DNA of 41,886 nt. Source: Bacteroidales bacterium. GTDB taxonomy: Bacteria; Bacteroidota; Bacteroidia; Bacteroidales; F082. This document shows, piece after piece, positions 1 to 6,363 of this stretch (positions within the stretch are counted from its first letter, which is position 1; the number at the start of each line of letters is the position of its first letter). The stretch is taken from contig JAGBVS010000103.1 in the NCBI GenBank assembly GCA_017630195.1, positions 1 through 41,886 on the forward strand, in the 5' to 3' direction. A model generated the notes under the pieces. That model had not been told where the DNA came from. It was given only the letters and a program-made list of their open reading frames with translations, and made no database searches. The position numbers and the translations under genes were made by a program.

Positions 1-141
1 AATTCCGGCATCTCGGAATTTTTGCAAATTCAAACTCATATACGCTTTGGATATTTGATCTTCAGCAATGAGATCAGCGCGCCGCAAGGTAGTTTGACCG
101 ATTTTATATATACGTTGAGTTAAGTCTTCATGTGAAAGGCC
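1..141. repeat. Terminal direct repeat (left copy), circular-assembly overlap
   Basis: The first 141 bases are repeated exactly as the last 141 bases (41746-41886). A gene reads continuously through the join, so this is most simply the overlap left by assembling a circular or circularly permuted molecule. It is less likely to be a biological terminal repeat. Confidence 0.95.
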
Positions 142-639
142 AGCCGTGAAAATCTGCATAACGTCTGTTGTTATTTGTGTGAAATAGTTATCGGTAATTT
201 TCTTTATGAGCGAAACATTTTCATATATCCACGCGCGCATAATTTCTTCATTAAAAGCGGTAGGAGCAATGGTCATAGATAACGGAGACGTGGCATTTGC
301 AAACACAGTTTTAAGCTGTTTAGATAGCATTTTTGTAGCATTATTATCCACATCAATAAACGTTTGAGCTAGATATACACGTGAGTAATAATCGATATAC
401 TCATCAACGACAGATTTAATATTGGAGATATCATTTTCGAAATCATCAATAGCGGAATCTTGCGCAGCATGTGCAATCTCTGCACGCGCTTGCGGAATAA
501 TTTCCTTTAGCATGGTACGAGTAAGCAAGATAGCCCGTCGGACTATCTTACGCAACGCACGTTGATATTTCTTTTTAATACCGGCATTAACGATCAGGGG
601 TTGTCCCTTCACTATCGGCTTTTGAATTGTCTTCTTCAT
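1..639 (-). CDS. MuF-like minor head protein, N-terminal part (continues at 41745 down to 41560)
   Basis: Reading leftward from ATG at 639 the frame stays open to base 1 and continues across the circular join to a stop at 41560, giving about 274 residues. The start is chosen because a good ribosome binding site (GAGGTGA) lies five bases upstream; it overlaps the end of the portal gene by about 50 bp. This part is largely helical and charged. The conserved MuF C-terminus lies in the 41560-41886 piece. MuF-type proteins sit inside the capsid near the portal and are usually encoded directly after the portal, as here. No toxin domain is apparent in the fused protein. Confidence 0.85.
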   Translation of the reverse strand, partial: MKKTIQKPIVKGQPLIVNAGIKKKYQRALRKIVRRAILLTRTMLKEIIPQARAEIAHAAQDSAIDDFENDISNIKSVVDEYIDYYSRVYLAQTFIDVDNNATKMLSKQLKTVFANATSPLSMTIAPTAFNEEIMRAWIYENVSLIKKITDNYFTQITTDVMQIFTAGLSHEDLTQRIYKIGQTTLRRADLIAEDQISKAYMSLNLQKFRDAGI

Positions 640-2167
640 TTGTCACCTCGTTATTTTGTTTCATAGCAAGAAATTGTTGTATTGCCTGTTGATCTTCTTC
701 ATTTTCTTGTTGTGGCACTTCCTCTGCGTTTATGAAATTGAATCCTGCGAACTCATCAGCTTGGATTTTTTCGCGCGCCTCTTCAGGGGAAATCACACCA
801 GCGGAAACAAGCTGTGCGAGCATACCGGCAAGCGATGTATTCAAGCTTGCTTTAGTTTCTTGTGTTGGAATATCGATAGGATTGAACTTACAAGTCAGAT
901 GTAAGTCTTTACCGTATTTAGATTTGGAATAGATCTGCAAATGACGATCAATAAGAGGTTTCATATCGTTTTCTTGCAAGGCCTGTAGCGATTGAATATA
1001 GTCCTTCAATTCAAACTCTCCGGTGGCGTTAAAACCTTTTGGAGTAGTTTTTAAAAGTTTAGTTGCCGGCATTTGTGCAACGGAGGCCACAAGTTGATAT
1101 TGTGTCATGATAAGACTATCAAAATCTGCTAATGCGGTGTCGATTTGCTGTATTTGGTCTTCAGGATTTTTTACGAGAATACCATAGTTATCACGCATCC
1201 AATTCATAACGGATAATTGTTTTTCCGCATCACGTTGATTTGCGGAGATATTAGCAAGGTTACCATCCATGACGTAGAGTCTCTTGGTCATTGCCAACAT
1301 CGGGGCTTCATTCGCTACCTTTTCAGCTGCATAGACTCGAGAGTAAATCATTTGAGGAAGAGGTACACCCCCGTAAAAATACGTAGGCTTAAGAATATCC
1401 GGGACACTACCGTTTTTGATATGGATACATTGTGAACGATGTACAGTGAGATTATTAGGCAATCTCCAACGTGTAGGCTCATAGAAATGTAATGACGCTG
1501 GATTACTAATACTTTCGTTATCAAATTCCGGAACTATCCAATACGGTTCAATAAGTTTAAATCCTAGGTACGAATTTGGCTGTATAGCATCGATGTTGAA
1601 CGGCACACTATAATCATAGTCACCAGAGAAGATAGGAATAGCCAAAGCCTGCCCGAAAGTTTTCTTATTAATAACGATATTTCTTGCAACGTCGTTTATA
1701 TGGAACTTCACCGAGGATTTATGTTTAATATCCTTGATAATTTCTTGGTCGATATCCTCTTTACTTTCTATTTCAAAATCAGGCTGTATAGCGTCTTCAG
1801 CTGGTACTGTACACGCTGTATTGATAATCCAATTTTGTTTAAGAACTGCACACGCTTGGTATCCTATAAATCCTTGTGCACAAAAATGAGAATAAATGAC
1901 ATCGGGAATATTTGCACCGTAGAGAGCAAAAGCACTAGCCATAGGCGCACTTGGCGCGGAATCTTGTGCGAAACTTACACCATCTTCAGCCACAAAATCA
2001 TAACAGGTTTTTTGAATCGATTTTTTTGTGAGCAATTCTTTTTCAGCATCGGTTAAAGTCGTTTTATAGGATGTGAACAGACTTTCAGGATATTTATCCT
2101 CTTGCGGTGTTTTTTCTTCTTTATTCATTATTCTTTTAAACAGGTCGTAATATTCCATAAAGTTCAT
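587..2167 (-). CDS. Portal protein (DUF1073 / HI1409 family)
   Basis: About 526 residues. It forms the dodecameric ring at the capsid vertex through which DNA is packaged and to which the neck binds. The N-terminal third (PSAPMASAFALYGANIPDVI, QNWIINTACTVPAEDAI) and the central part (LKTTPKGFNATGEFELKDYI) are typical of DUF1073 portals of Mu-like head modules. Two in-frame ATGs compete. The one at 2176 directly abuts the AAGGGG ribosome binding site, so the ATG at 2167, nine bases beyond it, is preferred. The C-terminal 40 residues are acidic, Q-rich and probably disordered. It lies between TerL and MuF, the usual packaging-portal order. Confidence 0.92.
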   Translation of the reverse strand: MNFMEYYDLFKRIMNKEEKTPQEDKYPESLFTSYKTTLTDAEKELLTKKSIQKTCYDFVAEDGVSFAQDSAPSAPMASAFALYGANIPDVIYSHFCAQGFIGYQACAVLKQNWIINTACTVPAEDAIQPDFEIESKEDIDQEIIKDIKHKSSVKFHINDVARNIVINKKTFGQALAIPIFSGDYDYSVPFNIDAIQPNSYLGFKLIEPYWIVPEFDNESISNPASLHFYEPTRWRLPNNLTVHRSQCIHIKNGSVPDILKPTYFYGGVPLPQMIYSRVYAAEKVANEAPMLAMTKRLYVMDGNLANISANQRDAEKQLSVMNWMRDNYGILVKNPEDQIQQIDTALADFDSLIMTQYQLVASVAQMPATKLLKTTPKGFNATGEFELKDYIQSLQALQENDMKPLIDRHLQIYSKSKYGKDLHLTCKFNPIDIPTQETKASLNTSLAGMLAQLVSAGVISPEEAREKIQADEFAGFNFINAEEVPQQENEEDQQAIQQFLAMKQNNEVTNEEDNSKADSEGTTPDR

Positions 2168-2195
2168 AAGTTTCATCCCCTTTTTTACTATTATA

Positions 2196-3467
2196 TCAAA
2201 AAAATCCTCTAGCTTTCATATCTTTTTCTAGACTATAACGTACGCCATCAAGTATGTGGTTATTCTTATCAGGATAATCTGCGCGGAAAGTACCATCTTT
2301 ATTTTTTTCATATTCATATAAAACAAATTCCTTATACGCATTTGGCGTACGTTTAGGATCGATAACAATTTTATTTAGACGCTGCAGGAATTTAATTCCA
2401 TAAGCAATACTACCAGGACCTTTTTCAGCTTTATAGATACGAAATCCGTTACGCCATAATTCAGAAATAGATTTGGGTTCTTCACCATCAGCGATAATAA
2501 CATCATTGTGATAACCTCTACGACGGAGTTCTTCCATAAGCTCATCATTAAACATATTTATTTTATATATTTCATCGATTATATAAACTATTCTCCGTGT
2601 GGAATCATAATGCAATCGTACAAAGGCTAGAGGATCGACAGAAAATCCCCAGTCTATACCCTGCTTAATATGATCGAACTGTTTTATTTCTTCGTCGGTA
2701 ATTGTGCGTTCTTCGATATTCTCAAAGACAGTTCCTCCGGTGCCAGTTGGAACGCCCAGGTATTCATGTTCATATGCACGTGGATTATTTTTTTTAAGCT
2801 GTTCAGCCTCCTCGAAAAAAGCATCGCCTAGCCATTCTTTAGGCACATCCAAATATGATGAATGGTGAACTAGTCTATTATCATGAGGAACAGTGACCTC
2901 GAAGTTAACCCAGTTTTGTCTTACTAATGGAGGGTTATACGAATAATAACAACGAAAGGACGAAATACCACGCATTACGGATTGTAAAATGGTACGCACT
3001 TCTTCCATTCCTGAAAATTCTGCAAGTTCTTCATACCAAACATTTTTAAAATAGCCTATACGAGGTTTTATTGATTTAAGTTTTTGAGGATCATCGCTAC
3101 CCGTGAGGATTATTTTTTGTCCTGTATACTTTAAAGTAAATTCAAAGGTTGAAGCTGTCTCGGTAAAGAAATCATTTAATCCTAATTGGTCAATCGCCCA
3201 CTTTATTTGTGGAGCTAATGAGTGACGAATAGTACTACCAACTTTACGAAGACAAATGGCATTTGATAATTCCGCAGGCGAAATTTGATTATATCGGAAT
3301 TTAACAAAAGTCTCATAAATATCCAAAACGATCATTAAGGAGATAAAAGAGGATTTAGTACTACCACGCCCACCTTTTAACCAATAATGCGTATGACGAC
3401 CGAGAATAATATCATCAAAGACATCGTGGAACGTTGGAGCAATAATCGTTTTAGGATCGAAGGGCAT
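2196..3467 (-). CDS. terL: Terminase large subunit (PBSX / Terminase_3 family)
   Basis: 423 residues, the usual length. The N-terminal ATPase has a Walker A at residues 32-39 (GGRGSTKS) and an acidic Walker B-like segment (VWYEELAEF). The C-terminal RNase H-like nuclease shows its acidic motifs in DWGFSVDP, IIADGEEPKS and NNHILDGVRY. It cuts concatemeric DNA and drives it into the prohead. Its ATG shares a base with the TerS stop (TAATG), indicating translational coupling. Confidence 0.96.
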   Translation of the reverse strand: MPFDPKTIIAPTFHDVFDDIILGRHTHYWLKGGRGSTKSSFISLMIVLDIYETFVKFRYNQISPAELSNAICLRKVGSTIRHSLAPQIKWAIDQLGLNDFFTETASTFEFTLKYTGQKIILTGSDDPQKLKSIKPRIGYFKNVWYEELAEFSGMEEVRTILQSVMRGISSFRCYYSYNPPLVRQNWVNFEVTVPHDNRLVHHSSYLDVPKEWLGDAFFEEAEQLKKNNPRAYEHEYLGVPTGTGGTVFENIEERTITDEEIKQFDHIKQGIDWGFSVDPLAFVRLHYDSTRRIVYIIDEIYKINMFNDELMEELRRRGYHNDVIIADGEEPKSISELWRNGFRIYKAEKGPGSIAYGIKFLQRLNKIVIDPKRTPNAYKEFVLYEYEKNKDGTFRADYPDKNNHILDGVRYSLEKDMKARGFF

Positions 3468-3730
3468 TATTGTACCTTAATATTATAAACGAATTGCGGC
3501 AACTCGAAGTTATACTGCTCGACCTTTAATTGTTGTGCTTTCATAATCTCAACGAAGAGCTGTAACATTTTCGGGTCACCATTAGCACTACCATTTACGA
3601 TACGACGAGAAATAATCTCGAGAGTAGTTATATCTCCTTTTTTTGTATGATTAATTTCATTAGCTATACGCTCAACACATTCGCAGAACTTTTCATTTTT
3701 TGCTAGAGATTTTTTTTTACTTTTCGCCAT
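3467..3730 (-). CDS. Putative terminase small subunit
   Basis: 87 residues, very basic at the N-terminus (MAKSKKKSLAKNEKF). The call rests mainly on position: it is the first gene of the leftward packaging operon and overlaps the TerL start by one base. Small terminases recognise packaging sites through N-terminal DNA-binding helices and oligomerise. This protein is shorter than most and no clear HTH can be read with confidence, so it could be another small DNA-binding protein. The start follows a weak AAGGGA site and lies about 30 bases downstream of the predicted -10. Confidence 0.6.
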   Translation of the reverse strand: MAKSKKKSLAKNEKFCECVERIANEINHTKKGDITTLEIISRRIVNGSANGDPKMLQLFVEIMKAQQLKVEQYNFELPQFVYNIKVQ

Positions 3731-3759
3731 TGTCTTCCCTTTTCTTTCATCCTCTTTTT

Positions 3760-3788
3760 ATGGTAGTTTTATTTTAAATAAAATGCAA
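3760..3788 (-). promoter_or_regulatory. Putative promoter for leftward packaging operon
   Basis: On the minus strand, TTGCAT (3788-3783) is followed after 17 bases by TACCAT (3765-3760), about 30 bases upstream of the TerS start. The -10 is a weak match. The palindrome at 3789-3804 abuts the -35, which would allow regulation. Confidence 0.4.
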
Positions 3789-3804
3789 TGTACTTTTGAG
3801 TACA
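3789..3804. promoter_or_regulatory. Palindromic operator candidate
   Basis: TGTACT-TTTG-AGTACA is a perfect 6+6 inverted repeat with a 4-base centre. It sits between the divergent leftward (TerS) and rightward (3905) promoters and directly touches the leftward -35. That is a typical position for an HTH repressor site. Candidate binders encoded here are the HTH proteins at 5527-5775 and 40911-41498. I saw no second intergenic copy. Confidence 0.45.
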
Positions 3805-3846
3805 ATTGTGTTTTAAGAAAAAAATTGTTTGGTTGACGAATAACTA

Positions 3847-3879
3847 TTGAATATTGGCAATTTTATTATATAATATAAT
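3847..3879 (+). promoter_or_regulatory. Sigma70-type promoter for rightward early operon
   Basis: TTGAAT (3847-3852), a 16-base spacer, then overlapping TATAAT boxes (3869-3874 and 3874-3879). The 14-mer TATAATATAATTGT here is repeated exactly at 33572-33585, upstream of the second rightward operon, which supports a shared promoter type. The first gene start (3905) follows 26 bases on, behind a strong GGAAGGAG site. Confidence 0.65.
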
Positions 3880-3904
3880 TGTGAATATTATGGAAGGAGC
3901 AAGA

Positions 3905-4042
3905 ATGAAAGAGTTAGAAGACAAGTTATATTTTAAGATGGACGCGAAGAACGAAGATTTTGAATACTTCAAATCCTGTTGTGAATTTATTGAGAGTTTA
4001 GGATATCGATTGAATATCGCGGAATGCTGCTACGAGAAATAA
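3905..4042 (+). CDS. Small acidic protein, unknown function
   Basis: 45 residues. It starts at the ATG preceded by GGAAGGAG; an upstream in-frame ATG at 3854 lies inside the promoter and is rejected. The sequence is charged with a CC pair in the middle (KSCCEF) and another near the end (ECCYEK). I do not recognise it. It is the first gene of the early operon, immediately before the Sak4-like ATPase, so it may be a small recombination or host-takeover factor. Confidence 0.6.
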   Translation: MKELEDKLYFKMDAKNEDFEYFKSCCEFIESLGYRLNIAECCYEK

Positions 4043-4052
4043 GAGGGTGGAA

Positions 4053-4970
4053 ATGAGCTTAATAATACAAGCGAACGAGTTGAAATGTGATACGCCAATA
4101 AGCTGTTTAATTTATGGACAGCCGGGATGTGGAAAGACTTCTTTAGCTATATCGAGTGAAAGACCTTTACTAATCGATCTAGACCATGGCTTGCACCGTG
4201 TTGCCTCGAAGAATCGTTGTCCTAGCGTTCAGGTGGAGAATTACCAACAAGTGTTAGAGGTGATTAATAGCAATGAGATAAACGATTTTCAGACTATAGT
4301 CATCGATACCTTTGGTAAATTAGTCGATAAAATGGGTATATACGTCTGTGAACAGAATCCGAAGTTAAGACAAGGAGATGGCACTTTATCTACCAAGGGA
4401 TGGGGAGCAATCAAGATACAAGCTCGGGCGTTGATAATGCAATTATTCAATAAGAACAAGAACATTATTTTTGTGGCACATGAGAAAGAGGACAAAGATG
4501 GTGACGATAGAATTTTGAGACCGGATATTCCAGGAAGTAGCGGCAAAGACCTGGTGCAGGATTTAGATTTAATGGGGTATATGGAAATGCGTGGGAACAA
4601 GCGAACAATTAGCTTTACTCCGACACATAAGTTTTATGCGAAAAACAGTCTTGAGTTGCCACCGATTATTGAAGTGCCGGATAATAGTGTACGCAACGAT
4701 TTTTACGCGGTGGCTATTGTGGAGGCGGTTAGGAAGAACCGAGAGGAAACAAACAGAGTACGATTGGAATACGACAAACTAATTGCGAAACACGCGCTTA
4801 ATATCGATATGATTAACGGTGTGGAGGACTTTAATATTGCGTACAATGCTATGAAAGAAGACGCAACGATTTGGGATAGTACATTGAGATGGAAAAAAGC
4901 TTTGAAAGAAAAAGCGGACGCTATGAATATCAAGTTCAATACTGCCAAAGGAGTATTTGAGCAATGTTAA
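4053..4970 (+). CDS. Sak4-like RecA-fold ATPase (AAA_24), recombination protein
   Basis: 305 residues. Walker A is GQPGCGKT at residues 22-29 and Walker B is TIVID at 81-85, with the AAA_24 feature of loading a short nucleotide-binding core on an otherwise variable protein. Phage Sak4-type proteins support single-strand annealing or RecA-like recombination. The partner here is the RecB-like nuclease that overlaps it by 7 bp, a common phage exonuclease/annealase pairing. The start is the ATG behind AGAGGGTGG at 4053 rather than the GTG at 4047. A different RecA-fold replication role cannot be excluded. Confidence 0.8.
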   Translation: MSLIIQANELKCDTPISCLIYGQPGCGKTSLAISSERPLLIDLDHGLHRVASKNRCPSVQVENYQQVLEVINSNEINDFQTIVIDTFGKLVDKMGIYVCEQNPKLRQGDGTLSTKGWGAIKIQARALIMQLFNKNKNIIFVAHEKEDKDGDDRILRPDIPGSSGKDLVQDLDLMGYMEMRGNKRTISFTPTHKFYAKNSLELPPIIEVPDNSVRNDFYAVAIVEAVRKNREETNRVRLEYDKLIAKHALNIDMINGVEDFNIAYNAMKEDATIWDSTLRWKKALKEKADAMNIKFNTAKGVFEQC

Positions 4971-5539
4971 CGGTAACGCCTAGTCTATATAGTGCGTACT
5001 ATTGGTACGCGGTGAAAGATTATGGAACGAAGGAAGATTTTTTAAGAGTCTTAAGAAAAGAACCTTCAGAGCCTACACCGTCGATACAAGCCGGGATTGA
5101 TTTTGAAGATCGCGTATTGAAAATCTGTGAGGGGTTAATCACCCCTTGCGATGATGTGGCGAGTGAGATTGCGGAGATTGTACGCGGAGGAATTTGGCAA
5201 CCGTGGGTAGGGCGTGAATATAAAGGACTGTGGCTATATGGACGCGCGGACGTTATTAAATGTGACACTATATATGATATAAAGACGTGTGATAGTTATG
5301 ACTTTAATAAGTATCAGTATTCATTACAGCATCATATATATTCATATTGTACGGAAATATCGAAAATGGTGTATTTAGTAAATGAAAAGAAAAAGACGAA
5401 AGAGGAATTATTTTTTGAGGAATACAATTTTGATAATGCCGCTATGGAGGATATGGAATCAAAGATAAACGACTTATTAGGATTTATAAACGGAAACACA
5501 GAATTTAAAAAGGAGTACGAAGCTAAATGGGTAAAATAG
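4964..5539 (+). CDS. PD-(D/E)XK exonuclease (RecB/Cas4-like)
   Basis: 191 residues. Motifs in order: GIDFEDRV with Glu48, GRADVI with Asp96, YDIKT with Asp105 and Lys107, and the helix KYQYSLQHHIYSY carrying the Q/Y motif. This is the YqaJ/RecB-type single-domain nuclease pattern. The expected role is 5'-3' resection at DNA ends to give single strands for the Sak4-like ATPase encoded just upstream; the two genes overlap by 7 bp. No Cas4 cysteine cluster is visible. Confidence 0.85.
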   Translation: MLTVTPSLYSAYYWYAVKDYGTKEDFLRVLRKEPSEPTPSIQAGIDFEDRVLKICEGLITPCDDVASEIAEIVRGGIWQPWVGREYKGLWLYGRADVIKCDTIYDIKTCDSYDFNKYQYSLQHHIYSYCTEISKMVYLVNEKKKTKEELFFEEYNFDNAAMEDMESKINDLLGFINGNTEFKKEYEAKWVK

Positions 5540-5775
5540 GAAAGAAGCCGAGAGAATACGCGCAGAAACATTTTGATAAGGAATTAGCGTTTAGATTACG
5601 AGAACATTTGCAACGTGGAGATGTACGGAGGCTATCGGAAAAAATGGATATATCGTATTGCATGGCTAGTAATTATGTTAGGGGTGAGTATTCATTGACG
5701 GTATACAGATTATTGCAACTAGCTAAAGCAATGCATATCGATGTTATGGAGATATTAGATGGTATGGCGGTATAA
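5527..5775 (+). CDS. Small HTH (XRE-like) DNA-binding protein
   Basis: 82 residues, helix-turn-helix around residues 35-57 (LSEKMDISYCMASNYVRG), followed by the typical LLQLAKAMHIDVMEIL helices. The N-terminus is basic. Its start overlaps the nuclease gene by 13 bp, so it is the last gene of this short early operon. It is a candidate repressor or Cro-like regulator acting at the palindrome near 3789 or on the leader downstream. Confidence 0.75.
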   Translation: MGKIGKKPREYAQKHFDKELAFRLREHLQRGDVRRLSEKMDISYCMASNYVRGEYSLTVYRLLQLAKAMHIDVMEILDGMAV

Positions 5776-5795
5776 AAAAAGCCGGAATATCCGGC
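5773..5795 (-). terminator. Intrinsic terminator, leftward
   Basis: GCCGGA-ATA-TCCGGC (5781-5795) is followed on the minus strand by seven U (5780-5774). On the plus strand the hairpin is followed by CTATAG, so it works leftward only. No leftward gene exists between here and about 31.9 kb, so it most likely ends an antisense RNA over the leader region. Confidence 0.7.
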
Positions 5796-5870
5796 CTATA
5801 GTGAATATTACTTTTCGAAAGGATCAAGTGAACAAAGATACTTTCTTGAAAATAATGATTGGAGTATATC

Positions 5871-5972
5871 ATGTTAATTAAAAACGGTCAATTTAAAGCC
5901 TACTACAGCCCTAGCTATGTAGTAGGCATGTGTAATATTAATCCGAGAACAGAATATGGAGTTTTATGGTGA
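5871..5972 (+). CDS. 33-residue leader peptide candidate
   Basis: The ORF starts with ATG six bases after TTGGAG and encodes a 33-residue peptide beginning MLIKNGQFKAYYSPSYVVGM. Its stop (TGA, 5970-5972) overlaps the start of the 5966 ORF. It is the first of four overlapping ORFs (5871, 5966, 6184, 6354), each with its own ribosome binding site, suggesting a translational coupling chain into the large winged-helix gene. The peptide spans the inverted repeat at 5898-5927. No family recognised. Confidence 0.4.
   Translation: MLIKNGQFKAYYSPSYVVGMCNINPRTEYGVLW
5898..5927. repeat. Inverted repeat, 9-bp stem with 12-base loop
   Basis: GCCTACTAC and GTAGTAGGC flank the loop AGCCCTAGCTAT. The loop contains CTAG, which reads as a YUNR U-turn motif on both strands, as is common in kissing loops of antisense-regulated RNAs. 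It lies inside the 33-codon ORF and inside the predicted antisense RNA. A protein-binding or recombination site is an alternative. Confidence 0.6.
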
Positions 5973-6214
5973 AAAGCAAGAAAAAAATCGCCTTTAATCC
6001 ACCTTGCGAGGACCAAAGACGATGTAACATTCTTAAAAAAGTCAAGGATCATATTATATATTATAAAATTAAATTATGCAAACTTATGTTTTTTTTCGAT
6101 TTTTTTGAAAAAAAGCGCGCCTCGATGTTGCATTTCCAAAACATCGAAGCTATATTTGTTTTATTATCTCTCGAGGTTAGTGTATGGCATTTCCAAAAAA
6201 AAGTCAAGAGTTAA
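5966..6214 (+). CDS. Leader ORF, 82 residues, probably regulatory
   Basis: ATG lies four bases after ATGGAG and overlaps the stop of the preceding 33-codon ORF. The product is Lys/Phe-rich (MVKSKKKIAF at the start, MFFFDFFEKK in the middle) with no recognisable domain. The reading frame passes through hairpin 1 (6119-6150) and ends 31 bp inside the next ORF. Its main role may therefore be to let ribosomes open that hairpin and the ribosome binding site at 6173. Composition is poor for a folded protein. Confidence 0.4.
   Translation: MVKSKKKIAFNPPCEDQRRCNILKKVKDHIIYYKIKLCKLMFFFDFFEKKRASMLHFQNIEAIFVLLSLEVSVWHFQKKVKS
6053..6081 (-). promoter_or_regulatory. Leftward promoter candidate inside the leader
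   Basis: On the minus strand TTGCAT (6081-6076) is followed after exactly 17 bases by a perfect TATAAT (6058-6053). It would start an RNA near 6046 heading to the terminator at 5795. The local AT-richness makes chance -10 boxes common; the spacing plus the facing terminator is what supports it. Confidence 0.45.
6119..6150 (+). promoter_or_regulatory. Hairpin 1 of the duplicated leader module
   Basis: The stem TCGATGTT/AACATCGA, extended by two outer pairs across one mismatch, encloses the 10-base loop GCATTTCCAA. The left arm includes CCTCGA (6120-6125), which can instead pair with TCGAGG (6171-6176), the ribosome binding site of the ORF at 6184. Hairpin formation would therefore free that site. 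The loop sequence GCATTTCCAAAA recurs right after the ATG at 6184. Confidence 0.6.
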
Positions 6215-6363
6215 GAAAGAAAGAGAACGAAAAAGATAAAAAAATATTTTATCGTAACCGTATAGCTAAAAATTTAGATAAAAAAGCACGCCTCGATGTT
6301 GCATTGAGTAAACATCGAAGCTATATTTTTATTGTCCTTAACGAGGTTATTGTATGGCATTGA
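6184..6363 (+). CDS. 59-residue ORF, truncated copy of the initiator N-terminus
   Basis: ATG is seven bases after CGAGG. The product (MAFPKKSQELRKK at its start) shares KIFYRNR at residues 20-26 with residues 21-27 of the downstream 342-residue protein, and the surrounding DNA is duplicated, so this is a truncated tandem copy of that gene's 5' end. Its stop (6361-6363) overlaps the start of the next gene (6354) by ten bases, which would couple their translation. It also reads through hairpin 2 (6290-6321). It may act as a leader peptide, or as a small basic protein competing with the full-length one. Confidence 0.5.
   Translation: MAFPKKSQELRKKENEKDKKIFYRNRIAKNLDKKARLDVALSKHRSYIFIVLNEVIVWH
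6290..6321 (+). promoter_or_regulatory. Hairpin 2 of the duplicated leader module
   Basis: Same stem as hairpin 1 (TCGATGTT/AACATCGA with the same mismatch and outer pairs), but the loop is GCATTGAGTA. CCTCG (6291-6295) can alternatively pair with CGAGG (6342-6346), the ribosome binding site of the gene at 6354. The loop sequence GCATTGAGTAA recurs directly after that gene's ATG. Confidence 0.6.

Larger units (their letters stand above)
5774..6046 (-). ncRNA. Putative antisense RNA over the initiator leader
   Basis: A leftward promoter (6081-6053) and a leftward intrinsic terminator (5795-5774) face each other across about 270 bp that hold no leftward gene. The predicted transcript is complementary to the 33-codon ORF at 5871, its 9-bp hairpin with a 12-base loop, and the start of the 5966 ORF. 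Plasmid copy-control RNAs have this arrangement. Transcription itself is inferred; ends are approximate. Confidence 0.45.

Noticed and set aside
1-141. 141-bp repeat as biological terminal redundancy
   Set aside because: An intact gene reads through the join and the repeat length looks like an assembly overlap; a circular contig is simpler.
5781-5795. Hairpin as terminator of the rightward early operon
   Set aside because: The plus strand lacks a U-run after the stem; the U7 is on the minus strand.
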